Assembly (NCBI GenBank): GCA_035528395.1
Contig: DATKYR010000029.1
Location: 1-64,000 of the forward strand
From: NIOZ-UU13 sp035528395
GTDB taxonomy: Bacteria; Planctomycetota; Phycisphaerae; Sedimentisphaerales; Anaerobacaceae
Length of the DNA stretch: 64,000 nt
Reading direction: 5' to 3'
The position numbers were made by a program, and so were the translations under genes. Numbering within the stretch: the first letter of the stretch is position 1; every line of letters begins with the position of its first letter. Shown here piece after piece: positions 33,933 to 43,778 of the stretch. The notes beneath the pieces are model-generated. The model had not been told where the DNA came from, made no database searches, and worked only from the letters and a program-made list of their open reading frames with translations.

Positions 33933-36900
33933 ATGTGCAAAAAAATGACTTATTTAATCTCTTTTGTTTTGGTGCTGGGCTTAGCCACAGGCGTTGAGAG
34001 TGCAGACCCATTCGAGCAGGACCCCGGGCCGGACGGCATTGTATCAATAGAAGCCGAAAACTTCGATGATAACATTCCGAGGCCACCCAGCACCTGGGAA
34101 TTCGTCACATCAACGGATGTATTCACGCCACCGGATGGATTCAGCGGCGGCGGTGCGATGCAGTCAATGCCTGCGACGCTGGTGGGTGGTAGCTCCTGGG
34201 ATACTGGTTATGGAGAGAACGCTCCGAGATTGGATTATAAGATCAATTTCGCAAAGACCGGAACATACTATGTCTGGATTCTCGCTTACGCCATGGACGG
34301 AAATTCAGATTCCGGCCATGCTGGTCTGGACGGCGAGGAAACACCCCTTTCTAACCGAATAAGCGGCTGGAATAACAGTTACAGCTGGGACAACGACAGG
34401 TACGAAAGGCCGGAGCGGGCGCAGATCGAAATAACTACACCCGGCCTGCACGTCCTTAACATCTGGCCGCGTGAGGACGGACTCACTGTTGACAAAATTG
34501 TTCTAACCAGCAACCCGAATTACACACCGACCGGCATAGGCCCTCCAGAAAGCCACCGTGGTTTAATTCTGAAGGCTTATAATCCAAGCCCGGAAGATAG
34601 CATCCTGTATAAGGATACCTGGGTGAGTCTTAGCTGGTCGGCAGGAGAGACTGCCGCCTCACATGATATATACTTCGGTGAGAATTTTAACGATGTAAAC
34701 GACGGTACGGGGGACACGTTCCAGGGCAACCAGGGTGGGGCATTTTATGTTGTCGGTTTTCCCGGATTTCCTTTTCCGGACGGCCTTGTGACGGGTACGA
34801 CATATTACTGGCGGGTCGATGAGGTTGAGGCCGACGGAACGACGAAACACAAAGGCGATGTCTGGGATTTTACGATTCCCTCCAGGACCGCCTACAACCC
34901 GATTCCCGCAGATAATACTCAATTTATTGACCCAAATACAGATCTGAGCTGGTCTGCAGGTTTAGGCTCGAAATTGCACCATGTGTACTTTGGCGACAAT
35001 TTCGACGATGTGAATGCCGGCACGCCCGAGACCTACAAAGGGCCCATCGCAGATACTACTTATTCTCCCGGCACCCTTGCATTAGACAAGGTTTATTACT
35101 GGCGTGTCGATGAGTTCGCTATTCCTAATACGTATACAGGTGATGTCTGGAGCTTTACAACAACGCCTGAGATACCTATTACCAACCCCAATCTTGTTGG
35201 CTGGTGGAAGTTAGATGAGGGATTCGGCGCTGCTACTCTTGACTACTCAGGCCACGGCAATCATGGTACGCTCCAAGGCAATCCTCAACGGGTAGATGGC
35301 TTTGACGGCGATGGCCTTGAGTTAGACGGTACTAATTCCGTTGAACTGTCAACCGAGCTGATAGGCTCGGACATAGGGTCTGTATGTATGTGGATTAAGA
35401 CAACCCAGGCCGAAACAGGCATGATCTTCTACGGCTCATCAGGCAGCGGCGGCAACGGTTTCGGCGACCAAGACGAATTACACATCAATATGATGAGCAA
35501 CGGCGGGGTCGAATTTTTCATCGAGGGTGGTGACACTGATGTCAACCCCGAGGCATTGGCGGTGAATGATGATGCCTGGCATCATATTACGGCTACGTGG
35601 GAGGTCAACGGTGTGGCGAACCTGTATGTGGATGGCGGCACGCCGGTATCGGCTGCTCACACCGGCAACGACTTCGTGTTGTCCAGCCGAATCCGGCTGG
35701 GCCGGCCTTATGCACACCAGAGTTTCTACTCCGGCCTGATAGACGATGTGCGGGTGTACGACTATGTATTATCGCCTGAAGAGATTGCAATAATTATGAG
35801 AGGCGACGTAAGTCTTGCCTGGAATCCAAAACCGGTTAACGGGTCAAAATCGAATATCAATGAGGTCAGGTCCGTTAGCTGGTCGCCGGGAGATTTTGCG
35901 TCTCAGCACGATGTTTACTTCGGCACTGAAAAAGACGCGGTGGACAATGCCGATACATCAACAGCCGAGATATATCGAGGCCAACAGGGTACTACCAGCT
36001 ATACTCCCACCGAAGGCGTTGAATGGGGCCAGACCTATTACTGGCGAATTGACGAGTCTAATACCGACGGGACAATCAGCAAAGGCAGAGTTTGGAGCTT
36101 TACGATATTAGACTATATCATTGTGGACGATTTTGAGTCCTACAACGACCTTGAACCCGAAGACCCCGAGAGCAACAGAATATATATTGCATGGCTGGAT
36201 GGTTATGACAGCCCAACGAACGGCTCTATCGTTGGTTATGAAAATCCTCCTTTCGCCGAGCAAACTATCGTCCACGGTGGTAAGCAGTCGATGCCGCTTT
36301 TCTATGACAATAGTGTCGGTTATTCTGAAGCGGTGCTGACATTGACTTATCCGCGTGACTGGACCGAAGAAGGTGTCGGAGTACTGTCACTGTGGTTCAG
36401 GGGTCGTCCTGCAGGCTTCATAGAAGGGCCGGCCGGCACCTACACAATGACCGCCACCGGGGAAGATATTTGGGACCAGGCCGACGAGTTCCGCTACGCC
36501 TATAAGCAACTGTCCGGCGCCGGGTCGATTTCGGCGCAGGTGCTAAGCGTTGAGAATACGGACCCCTGGGCCAAGTGCGGCGTGATGATTCGCCAGACGC
36601 TTGAGACGGGCTCGAAATTCGCCGCTGTGTATATCACGCCCGGTAACGGATGCAGATTCCAGGGCAGGCTTACTCCGGGAAGCGCCACAAGCGATACTCC
36701 AGTAGCAACGGCTGAGCAAATGGCAATCAAGGCACCCTACTGGGTGAAAATAGAGCGTGACGCCGCCGGTAACTTCAACGGCTACTACTCCAGCGATGGT
36801 GTTAGCTGGCAGGCGATGGCATGGAATCCACAAAGGATATCGATGCCTTCGGACGTCTATATAGGTTTGGTACTGACCAGCAGCATTCCTGATGAAGTCG

Positions 36901-37229
36901 GCAAGGCCGAATTCTCCAATGTCCAGACTACCGGCACGGTTACTCCAACGACCTGGACGCAGGAGGCCATCGGTGTACCTATGGCAAGTAACGACCCTGA
37001 GCCGATGTACGTTGCCCTTAATGGCAGTGTTGTGGTCTTTCACGATAATCCAAATGCATCATTGATAGACACCTGGACCCAATGGAATATAGACCTGCAG
37101 GCGTTCGCAGACCAGGGCGTAAACCTGGCTAATGTCAATACGATTGCCGTTGGTTTCGGTGACAAGAAGAATCCGCAGCCCGGCGGTTCTGGTACAGCGT
37201 ACTTCGATGATATTCGTCTGCATCGGTAG
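33933..37229 (+). CDS. Large secreted CBM/LamG/FN3-like repeat protein
   Basis: A 1098-residue exported protein. The start at 33933 has gaaggaggat in front; an earlier ATG at 33915 overlaps that site. After the signal peptide (to about residue 24) comes a CBM6/35-like domain (about 30-195, VSIEAENFD). Two FN3/Ig-like modules are next, then a LamG domain (about 415-620, GWWKLDEG), one more module and the C-terminal domain shared with the 11288-13396 protein. In that last domain about 190 residues (encoded near 36405-36985, with WAKCGVMIRQTLE) are inserted between the two halves. Carbohydrate or surface binding is likely. No catalytic motif is seen. Confidence 0.85.
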   Translation: MCKKMTYLISFVLVLGLATGVESADPFEQDPGPDGIVSIEAENFDDNIPRPPSTWEFVTSTDVFTPPDGFSGGGAMQSMPATLVGGSSWDTGYGENAPRLDYKINFAKTGTYYVWILAYAMDGNSDSGHAGLDGEETPLSNRISGWNNSYSWDNDRYERPERAQIEITTPGLHVLNIWPREDGLTVDKIVLTSNPNYTPTGIGPPESHRGLILKAYNPSPEDSILYKDTWVSLSWSAGETAASHDIYFGENFNDVNDGTGDTFQGNQGGAFYVVGFPGFPFPDGLVTGTTYYWRVDEVEADGTTKHKGDVWDFTIPSRTAYNPIPADNTQFIDPNTDLSWSAGLGSKLHHVYFGDNFDDVNAGTPETYKGPIADTTYSPGTLALDKVYYWRVDEFAIPNTYTGDVWSFTTTPEIPITNPNLVGWWKLDEGFGAATLDYSGHGNHGTLQGNPQRVDGFDGDGLELDGTNSVELSTELIGSDIGSVCMWIKTTQAETGMIFYGSSGSGGNGFGDQDELHINMMSNGGVEFFIEGGDTDVNPEALAVNDDAWHHITATWEVNGVANLYVDGGTPVSAAHTGNDFVLSSRIRLGRPYAHQSFYSGLIDDVRVYDYVLSPEEIAIIMRGDVSLAWNPKPVNGSKSNINEVRSVSWSPGDFASQHDVYFGTEKDAVDNADTSTAEIYRGQQGTTSYTPTEGVEWGQTYYWRIDESNTDGTISKGRVWSFTILDYIIVDDFESYNDLEPEDPESNRIYIAWLDGYDSPTNGSIVGYENPPFAEQTIVHGGKQSMPLFYDNSVGYSEAVLTLTYPRDWTEEGVGVLSLWFRGRPAGFIEGPAGTYTMTATGEDIWDQADEFRYAYKQLSGAGSISAQVLSVENTDPWAKCGVMIRQTLETGSKFAAVYITPGNGCRFQGRLTPGSATSDTPVATAEQMAIKAPYWVKIERDAAGNFNGYYSSDGVSWQAMAWNPQRISMPSDVYIGLVLTSSIPDEVGKAEFSNVQTTGTVTPTTWTQEAIGVPMASNDPEPMYVALNGSVVVFHDNPNASLIDTWTQWNIDLQAFADQGVNLANVNTIAVGFGDKKNPQPGGSGTAYFDDIRLHR

Positions 37230-37307
37230 GCTCCAGGAGCATAAGCTGTAAGTGGCAATTAGTTGCCCACGATGACAGACAAAAGGAAGATAGGCTTGCA
37301 CGAATTC

Positions 37308-37341
37308 GGGGCCTATACCAATTTGGTATAGGCCCCTTTTC
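37308..37341 (+). terminator. Intrinsic terminator after the second LamG protein gene
   Basis: A 13-base stem (ggggcctatacca / tggtataggcccc) with loop att is followed by tttt. The stem is the same as at 13457-13490. Confidence 0.88.
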
Positions 37342-37500
37342 TATTGGTTATTAAATATTATGGGGCTAAAGGGGGACAAAAATAACCAGATAAATTTAGC
37401 GGGAAAATCAAAAAATAGTTTGAAGAAAATCGTGGTTCAGAGTGTATATTACTGTGGAAACAGAGTAAAGTTTTTTCCTTTGAATTAAAAGAGTCTGCAT

Positions 37501-38103
37501 TTGGAGCTGAAGCCAGTGCCAAGCGTGTGCCAGGAAGAAATAACAGCAATGCGGCGTTGCCGGCGGGGCTCACCAGAGGCGTTTGAAGTGTTTGTGAACA
37601 GGTATATGAAAAACGCATATTTTATCGCGCTGGGGCTTGTGGGCAATCGCGAAGATGCAATGGACCTGTCGCAGGAGGCCTTTATTCGAGCATACCGGAA
37701 TATCAAACACCTCAAGCCTGACCGAAGGTTCTTCCCCTGGTTTTATCAAATATTAAAGAATCTGTGTATCAGCCATCTAAGAAAAAGAAGGTACAGGCAG
37801 ACAAGCTCTCTCGATGGCGAGAATTGCCCGGAAGTGGCAGCTATTACAGATTACTTTTCGCCGGAGGTTGTGGCCGGAAGAAACGAGCTCAAAGACAAAG
37901 TGTGGCAGGCAATCGGCAAACTGGATGATAAGCATCGCGAGGTGATTATATTGCGACACTTTCAGAACATGTCATACGATCAAATCGCCGAGGCCCTTTA
38001 TTGTAATAAAGGCACTGTTACGAGCAGGTTGTACTACGCCCGTAAGAAGCTGGAAGAATTATTAAGTACAGGGAAAGGAGGTAGCATAAATGACATGCCA
38101 TGA
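37501..38103 (+). CDS. ECF-type RNA polymerase sigma factor
   Basis: The 200-residue sigma-70 family protein has region 2 (GNREDAMDLSQEAFIRAYRNI) and region 4 with helix-turn-helix (MSYDQIAEALYCNKGTVTSRLYYARKKL). Its TTG start is uncertain; ATG 37549 would fit too. It overlaps the anti-sigma gene by 14 bases. Together they should form an envelope-responsive pair that heads the run of membrane genes down to GPP34. Confidence 0.9.
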   Translation: MELKPVPSVCQEEITAMRRCRRGSPEAFEVFVNRYMKNAYFIALGLVGNREDAMDLSQEAFIRAYRNIKHLKPDRRFFPWFYQILKNLCISHLRKRRYRQTSSLDGENCPEVAAITDYFSPEVVAGRNELKDKVWQAIGKLDDKHREVIILRHFQNMSYDQIAEALYCNKGTVTSRLYYARKKLEELLSTGKGGSINDMP

Positions 38104-38536
38104 TTATAAAGACCTGATGATGGGCTACCTGGACAATGAATTGAGTGACGAACAGAAACGTCAATTCGAAGAGCATTTGGCCGGATGCTCTGAATGTACG
38201 GATGAACTGGAGGAGTTCAGAAAACTTAAAGCAATCACCGATGAGGTATCGCTGGTTGAGCCTGAGGACAGGATATGGCAGGACTACTGGGACGGCATCT
38301 ATAACCGAATCGAGCGCAGCATCGGCTGGATTGTTTTATCAGTGGCCGCTATCCTGCTGACAATCTACGGCGGATTCAAACTGATAGAAGAGCTCATCAT
38401 GGACGCCACAATTGGTATGCTGTTGAAAGCTGGTCTGCTGGCACTTATAGTGGGACTGGCAATCCTGTTTGTCTCGGTGTTGCGTGAGAGACTTTATTTC
38501 TGGCAAAGAGACCGCTATAAAGACGTAAGGAGGTAA
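38090..38536 (+). CDS. Anti-sigma factor with zinc-finger motif
   Basis: The 148-residue protein starts with the ZAS-type zinc site (MTCHDYKD ... HLAGCSEC). It then has a linker and two membrane helices (about 76-96 and 105-124). Such proteins hold an ECF sigma factor at the membrane and release it on a signal. Overlap with the sigma gene supports the pairing. Confidence 0.85.
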   Translation: MTCHDYKDLMMGYLDNELSDEQKRQFEEHLAGCSECTDELEEFRKLKAITDEVSLVEPEDRIWQDYWDGIYNRIERSIGWIVLSVAAILLTIYGGFKLIEELIMDATIGMLLKAGLLALIVGLAILFVSVLRERLYFWQRDRYKDVRR

Positions 38537-38540
38537 GACA

Positions 38541-38855
38541 ATGCTTTTGTCCACAACAGATACAATTCATGGCAAGAAGATTGTGAAGCACCTGGGGCTT
38601 GTGCGGGGTAATACGATTCGCGCACGGCATATAGGCAGGGACATAATGGCGATAATACGTCACATAATCGGCGGTGAAATAACCGATTATACCAAGATGA
38701 TGGCCGAGTCCCGTGAACAAGCCATTGACAGGATGATAGAAGATGCTCAAAAATTAGGTGCCAACGCTATTGTACGAATGAGTTTTTCGACTCAGATGGT
38801 CATGGGAGGTGCATCGGAGATTTTAGCTTACGGCACGGCTGTAGTCGTGGAATAA
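38541..38855 (+). CDS. YbjQ/UPF0145 family protein
   Basis: The 104-residue protein has the YbjQ pattern: the start LLSTTDTIHGKKI, HIGRDIMAIIRHIIGGEITDYTKMM, and DAQKLGANAIV followed by a strand ending in YGTAVVV. The family is sometimes described as heavy-metal-binding, and its cell role is unclear. It begins 4 bases after the anti-sigma gene, so it is probably co-transcribed. Confidence 0.9.
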   Translation: MLLSTTDTIHGKKIVKHLGLVRGNTIRARHIGRDIMAIIRHIIGGEITDYTKMMAESREQAIDRMIEDAQKLGANAIVRMSFSTQMVMGGASEILAYGTAVVVE

Positions 38856-38895
38856 CATTCGCCCGGCTACATCTTATGTCTTGGAGCAAAGCGAT

Positions 38896-40341
38896 ATGAG
38901 AAATAAAAGCGCTCTTAGAACTGCAATTTCTGTGGCTCTGATACTGATTACCGCGCTATCGACCCTTATCAAAGGCGCAGAAACGGAAGATATCGAAGGT
39001 ATTTGGATGGGGACTCTGAAGGTCTCTGTAGTAGAGTTGAGGATAGTGTTCAAGATTAACGCAAACGCAGATGGGACACTTGCTGCCACTTTGGACAGCC
39101 CTGACCAGGGAGCCGAGAACATAACAGTGAACAAAGTTACCTTCGAGAATGGCAGACTGTATCTGGAGTCGAAAGTCATCCAGGGCACCTATGAGGGTCA
39201 GATAAAAGAGGATGGTTCTATCGAAGGCAAATGGCAACAAGGTGGAATTTCTTTCCCGCTTTCGCTCAAACGCATTGATGAAGCTCCCACACTGCATCGT
39301 CCTCAGGAACCAAAGAAACCGTATCCTTACATTGAAGAAGAAGTAACTTACGAAAACGAGAAAGCTGGTATTAAGCTGGCCGGCACACTTACACTTCCTC
39401 ATTCTGAGGGCCCATTCCCAGCAGTGATACTTATCACGGGCTCAGGCGGCCAGGACCGGAATGAAACAGTCTGTGGTCATCGCCCCTTCCTGGTTTTGGC
39501 TGATTATCTGACGCGCAGGGGGATAGCTGTTTTGCGCGTTGATGACCGCGGAGTAGGAGGCTCAACAGGAAATCTTTTGGAATCAACAAGTGAGGATTTC
39601 GCAGGCGATGTGCTTACCGGAGTAAATTATCTCAAGAGTCGTAAGGAGGTTAATCCTAAAAAGATAGGTCTTATCGGCCATAGCGAGGGAGGGATTATTG
39701 CCCCAATAGCGGCTGTTCGAGCATCTGATGTTGCTTTCATCGTGTTGATGGCTGGGACAGGCTTGACCGGAGAGGAAATTATCTATTTACAAAGTGACCT
39801 TATACTAAAAACTGTTGGGGCAAGTGATAAGGTATTGACTATACAGCGCACCAGCTCAGAACAGATATTCGAGATACTCAAACAGGAGAAGGATAATACA
39901 ATCGCTGAGAAGAAAATCCGCAAAATAATGACCGATATCCTTGGAAAACTTAGCAAAGAGGAAAAAGACGCGCTGGGCGCATCCGAGGCGACCATCGAAA
40001 TTCAGCTCAAGATGTTACTATCTCAGTGGTGCCGCTTCTTCCTGACATACGACCCGAAAACAGCTCTAATGAAAGTCAAATGCCCGGTGCTTGCAATAAA
40101 CGGCCAGTTAGATCTTCAAGTTCCACCTAAAGAGAACCTGTCCGCTATTGAAGAGGCACTGAAGACCGGAGGCAATACTAACTATACGATCCAGGAATTA
40201 CCGAAGCACAATCATCTGTTTCAGAGGGCTCAAACCGGGGCAATCTCAGAATATGCCAAGATAGAAGAGACCATCTCACCGATTGCTCTTAAGGCAATTA
40301 CGCAGTGGATTTTGAAGCAAACCAGCCGAGCTAACAAATGA
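38896..40341 (+). CDS. Secreted alpha/beta hydrolase (S9/esterase-like)
   Basis: The 481-residue protein has a signal peptide and a beta-barrel-like N-terminal domain (about 28-135, IWMGTLKVSVVELRIVFKINA). An alpha/beta hydrolase domain follows, with the nucleophile elbow GLIGHSEGG, a likely Asp in NGQLDLQVP and the His in KHNHLFQ. It probably cleaves esters or peptides in the periplasm. ATG 38896 is chosen since ggag lies 9 bases in front; 38881 would disturb the signal peptide. Confidence 0.88.
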   Translation: MRNKSALRTAISVALILITALSTLIKGAETEDIEGIWMGTLKVSVVELRIVFKINANADGTLAATLDSPDQGAENITVNKVTFENGRLYLESKVIQGTYEGQIKEDGSIEGKWQQGGISFPLSLKRIDEAPTLHRPQEPKKPYPYIEEEVTYENEKAGIKLAGTLTLPHSEGPFPAVILITGSGGQDRNETVCGHRPFLVLADYLTRRGIAVLRVDDRGVGGSTGNLLESTSEDFAGDVLTGVNYLKSRKEVNPKKIGLIGHSEGGIIAPIAAVRASDVAFIVLMAGTGLTGEEIIYLQSDLILKTVGASDKVLTIQRTSSEQIFEILKQEKDNTIAEKKIRKIMTDILGKLSKEEKDALGASEATIEIQLKMLLSQWCRFFLTYDPKTALMKVKCPVLAINGQLDLQVPPKENLSAIEEALKTGGNTNYTIQELPKHNHLFQRAQTGAISEYAKIEETISPIALKAITQWILKQTSRANK

Positions 40342-40376
40342 GTTACCCAAGATAAGCAGAATTGAAGGGAGACCAA

Positions 40377-40835
40377 ATGGATACGATTAAAGATTTTCTA
40401 AGGCCCGAAATAATATGGTTCCTGATAGGGCTTGCACTTCTCGTTATGGAGTTTGCATTGCCCGGGCTAATCATCGCTTTCTTCGGTGTCGGGGCCTGGA
40501 TAGTGGCGCTTGTCTGCCTGATTACGGACATCGGGATAAATACTCAATTGATAATATTCATAGTCTCTTCGGTGCTGTCGCTGTTGTTCCTGCGGAGATG
40601 GCTTAAAGGAGTATTCTTAGGGCACACTGTTTCCAAACAGAACCTGGCCGAGAATCTTGAAGAATTTATAGGGCAGAAAGCAGTTGTTAAAGAGACAATC
40701 AAGCCGAAGACCGGCGGCAAGGTGGAATTTCACGGCACAAACTGGTTGGCCGAAGCGGATGAGGAAATCGCAGAGGAAACTGTTGTTGAGATTATTGGTA
40801 AAGAAAATATAACACTTAAAGTAAAACCATTTTAG
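40377..40835 (+). CDS. NfeD-like membrane protein
   Basis: The 152-residue protein has three membrane helices (about 11-70) and a C-terminal OB-fold-like beta domain (EEFIGQKAVVKETIKP ... VEIIGKENITLKV). NfeD proteins act with SPFH-domain proteins in membrane microdomains, and the SPFH gene is 16 bases downstream. The start at 40377 has aaggga in front. The short form lacks the ClpP-like protease domain. Confidence 0.9.
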   Translation: MDTIKDFLRPEIIWFLIGLALLVMEFALPGLIIAFFGVGAWIVALVCLITDIGINTQLIIFIVSSVLSLLFLRRWLKGVFLGHTVSKQNLAENLEEFIGQKAVVKETIKPKTGGKVEFHGTNWLAEADEEIAEETVVEIIGKENITLKVKPF

Positions 40836-40851
40836 AGGAAAGGAGTTAGTT

Positions 40852-41805
40852 ATGTTAGCTGCAATAGTAAACGCATATACAATTATTCTTGTTGGGGTAC
40901 TGGTCTTTGCGTTACTCGTATTTTTCAAGACCATAAGGATTGTGCCTCAGAAAATGGCGTTTATCATCGAACGGCTGGGCAAGTATTCGACCACGCTCGA
41001 GGCGGGGTTTCATATACTTTTTCCGTTTCTTGACAAGGTTTCATACAAACACACCTTAAAAGAGCAGGCCATTGATGTTGCACCGCAACAGTGTATCACA
41101 AAGGACAATATCGCAGTCGAAGTTGACGGCATCCTGTATATGCAGGTTGTGGACCCCAAGAAGGCCTCCTACGGAATAAACAATTACGCGTTTGCATCCG
41201 CGCAATTAGCCCAAACAACTATGAGGAGCGTAATGGGTAAACTCGAGCTGGATAAGACCTTCGAGGAAAGAGAGACGATAAATAGTGCGATTGTCGATGC
41301 TGTGGACAAGGCCTCGGACCCGTGGGGGGTGAAAGTAACACGATATGAAGTGAAGAACATCCTGCCGCCCCAGAGCATCAAAGATGCAATGGAAAAGCAG
41401 ATGCGGGCTGAGCGGGAAAAGCGTGCGACTATCGCCGAATCGGAAGGCGACAGACAGGCAAAGATAAACCGGGCCGAGGGCGAAAAACAACGGATGATTG
41501 CGCAGTCCGAGGGTGAGAAACAAAAACGGATAAACGAGGCCGAAGGCCGGGCCGTCGAAATTCTGAAAGTCGCCGAGGCGACAGCCAATGGAATCAGAGA
41601 AATTGCCTCTGCGATAAATGAAAAAGGCGGTGTTAACGCAGTAAACCTGCGCATCGCCGAACAATACCTGAACGAATTCGGCAAACTGGCAAAGACCAAC
41701 AACTCGATTATAATTCCTTCGAATCTTTCCGACATCGCCGGGGTGATTAAGGCGGCCGCCTCGGTAATCAAAGACCAGACGGAAGTTAAAAGCCAAACAG
41801 AATGA
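40852..41805 (+). CDS. SPFH/stomatin-like membrane protein
   Basis: The 317-residue protein has an N-terminal membrane segment (about 8-25) and an SPFH domain with QKMAFIIERLGKYSTTLEAGFH and KQMRAEREKRATIAESEGD. A helical tail has short repeats of EGEKQ type (AEGEKQ, SEGEKQ, NEAEGR). It assembles oligomers in membrane domains. The neighbours NfeD and GPP34 make a membrane-organisation cluster. Confidence 0.93.
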   Translation: MLAAIVNAYTIILVGVLVFALLVFFKTIRIVPQKMAFIIERLGKYSTTLEAGFHILFPFLDKVSYKHTLKEQAIDVAPQQCITKDNIAVEVDGILYMQVVDPKKASYGINNYAFASAQLAQTTMRSVMGKLELDKTFEERETINSAIVDAVDKASDPWGVKVTRYEVKNILPPQSIKDAMEKQMRAEREKRATIAESEGDRQAKINRAEGEKQRMIAQSEGEKQKRINEAEGRAVEILKVAEATANGIREIASAINEKGGVNAVNLRIAEQYLNEFGKLAKTNNSIIIPSNLSDIAGVIKAAASVIKDQTEVKSQTE

Positions 41806-41857
41806 ATTGTTGAGCCGGGAAAAGAGACAATCTAAATCTTTTCAGGAAAGCATTTGA

Positions 41858-42553
41858 ATGACAATACAGACTAATCTATTCCTGCACGAAGAGATAATGC
41901 TTCTGGCTTTGCGGGACGAAGAAGGTACTATTGCATCGGGAACTATGTACCAGTACGCAATCGGGGCAGCGGTATTAGCTGAGCTGTTGCTAAACAAGCG
42001 TATTGCCGTAGGGGAATCGAGAAGGAAAAAGCTCGTCGACCTTATTAGTTCACAACCTTTCGGTGAGCCGTTAATCGATGAATGCCTTGAAAAAATCTGC
42101 AATGCGAAAAGACGTGCATCGCTCCAGAGCTGGGTATCACGGTTTGTCGGCGTAAAGAACCTTAAGCACCGTGTTGCTCAAGGATTGTGCGAGCGCGGTA
42201 TTCTCAGGGCTGCGGAAGACACAATTTTGCTGCTATTCACACGAAAGATATACCCTGAAATCAATCCGGAGCCGGAAAGGAAATTGATTGAACGGCTCAG
42301 ACAGGCCATCTTTACCGACAGCAGGGATGTTGACCCCCGAACCGTTGTTCTCGTGTCATTAGCCAATAGTACCGGTCTTCTGAAAGTAGTCTTCGATAAA
42401 AAGGAACTGAAAGGCCGTAAAGGCCGGATTAAAGAAATTAGCGACGGCGAGATAACCGGAAAGGCTGCGAAAGAGGCCATCGAAGCTATGCAGGCGGCTA
42501 TTATGGTGTGCTGCATCATACCGGCCATTACGACTGCGGCCATCAGTCATTAA
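41858..42553 (+). CDS. GPP34 (GOLPH3-like) family protein
   Basis: The 231-residue protein matches the GPP34 fold. It begins LFLHEEIMLLALRDEEGTI, then has AIGAAVLAELLLNKRI, LKHRVAQGLCERGIL and a closing AIEAMQAAIMVCCIIPAITTA. In eukaryotes GOLPH3 binds PI4P on Golgi membranes; bacterial relatives have no settled role. It sits 52 bases after an SPFH gene. The C-terminal hydrophobic helix suggests membrane contact. Confidence 0.85.
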   Translation: MTIQTNLFLHEEIMLLALRDEEGTIASGTMYQYAIGAAVLAELLLNKRIAVGESRRKKLVDLISSQPFGEPLIDECLEKICNAKRRASLQSWVSRFVGVKNLKHRVAQGLCERGILRAAEDTILLLFTRKIYPEINPEPERKLIERLRQAIFTDSRDVDPRTVVLVSLANSTGLLKVVFDKKELKGRKGRIKEISDGEITGKAAKEAIEAMQAAIMVCCIIPAITTAAISH

Positions 42554-42662
42554 ACTGTCTGCGGAAACATATGAGTTGTTCTGAATCTGTTTGTTGGTAA
42601 CTGTTTATCTGCGAACTTGCCAAATCACGAAGGGAGTGAATGGAGAAAGGAGCTGTGACATT

Positions 42663-43724
42663 ATGCGAAGCAGAAAAAGACTTCAAAAGATTTTGCCGTT
42701 TTCCCTACTTTTTATCGCAGCGCACCTTTGGATAGCCGAATCGGTGAACGCTTTGGATTATGCTATTGGTGCCGACCTTTCCTTTCTCAAGCAGGCCGAA
42801 GATGGGGGTACCGTGTTTAAGGACAATGGCGAGGCTAAACCGGGCTTGCAGATATTTAAAGAGCACGGCTACAACTGGATTCGCCTGCGATTGTTCCACA
42901 CGCCCACACGCTTGCCGAACAATCTCGAGTACACCATCGCCCTCGCTCAAGATGCCAAGAAACTCGGATTCAAGTTTCTGCTGAACTACCACTACTCCGA
43001 TACCTGGGCCGACCCGGGCAAACAATACATCCCAAAGGCCTGGGAGGGCAAGTCACACGAGGAATTAGTGCAGGCGGTGTTCGAATATACCCGGGATACT
43101 ATCATTGCATTTCGAGATGCCGGTGTCTTGCCGGACATGGTTCAGCCCGGAAACGAGATCATCAACGGTATGCTTTGGCCGGACGGCAAACTGCCGGATA
43201 ATTGGGACAATTTCGCCGAGCTGATGGAGGCCGGAATTAACGGCGTCGATGCGGGGCGGGGTAATACCCGACGTCCCCTAATTATGATTCATATCGACAA
43301 AGGCGGCGATAAGAAAAGGACGAAGGCTTTCTTCGACAAGTGGAACTCGTATGGAGTTGGCTATGATGTCATCGGGCAGTCTTATTACCCGTGGTGGCAC
43401 GGCAGTCTGCTTGACCTTCGGGAAAATATGATCTTTATGGCCAATGAGTATCAGAAGGACATTATCCTGGTGGAGGTAGCATACAACTGGAGGCCGTCCG
43501 AATACAGAAACAAACCGGCACCTTTTCCGGAGACTCCCGAAGGACAGAGGCAGTTTCTGGATGAGGTGAATCGGGTTGTTCTGAACACTCCTGACAACAG
43601 AGGCAAGGGCGTTTTCTGGTGGGAGCCAGCCGTAGCGGGCGGTCTTCGAAGAAGAGGCATGTTCGATGATGACGGTAATGCTTTGCCCGTCATTACAGTG
43701 TTTGACAGATTCACGAGAAAGTGA
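42663..43724 (+). CDS. GH53 endo-beta-1,4-galactanase
   Basis: The 353-residue secreted enzyme has a signal peptide ending near ESVNA. A TIM barrel follows with GADLSFLKQAEDGG, YHYSDTWADPGKQ, the acid/base Glu in VQPGNEI and the nucleophile Glu in IILVEVAYNW. GH53 cuts beta-1,4-galactan in pectin side chains. The ATG follows aaaggag. It is likely exported and used with the other carbohydrate-active proteins. Confidence 0.93.
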   Translation: MRSRKRLQKILPFSLLFIAAHLWIAESVNALDYAIGADLSFLKQAEDGGTVFKDNGEAKPGLQIFKEHGYNWIRLRLFHTPTRLPNNLEYTIALAQDAKKLGFKFLLNYHYSDTWADPGKQYIPKAWEGKSHEELVQAVFEYTRDTIIAFRDAGVLPDMVQPGNEIINGMLWPDGKLPDNWDNFAELMEAGINGVDAGRGNTRRPLIMIHIDKGGDKKRTKAFFDKWNSYGVGYDVIGQSYYPWWHGSLLDLRENMIFMANEYQKDIILVEVAYNWRPSEYRNKPAPFPETPEGQRQFLDEVNRVVLNTPDNRGKGVFWWEPAVAGGLRRRGMFDDDGNALPVITVFDRFTRK

Positions 43725-43778
43725 TTAGATATCCCATGTATAATCGGAGTTAATCAAAGGCACAAGGACGGTGGCTAT

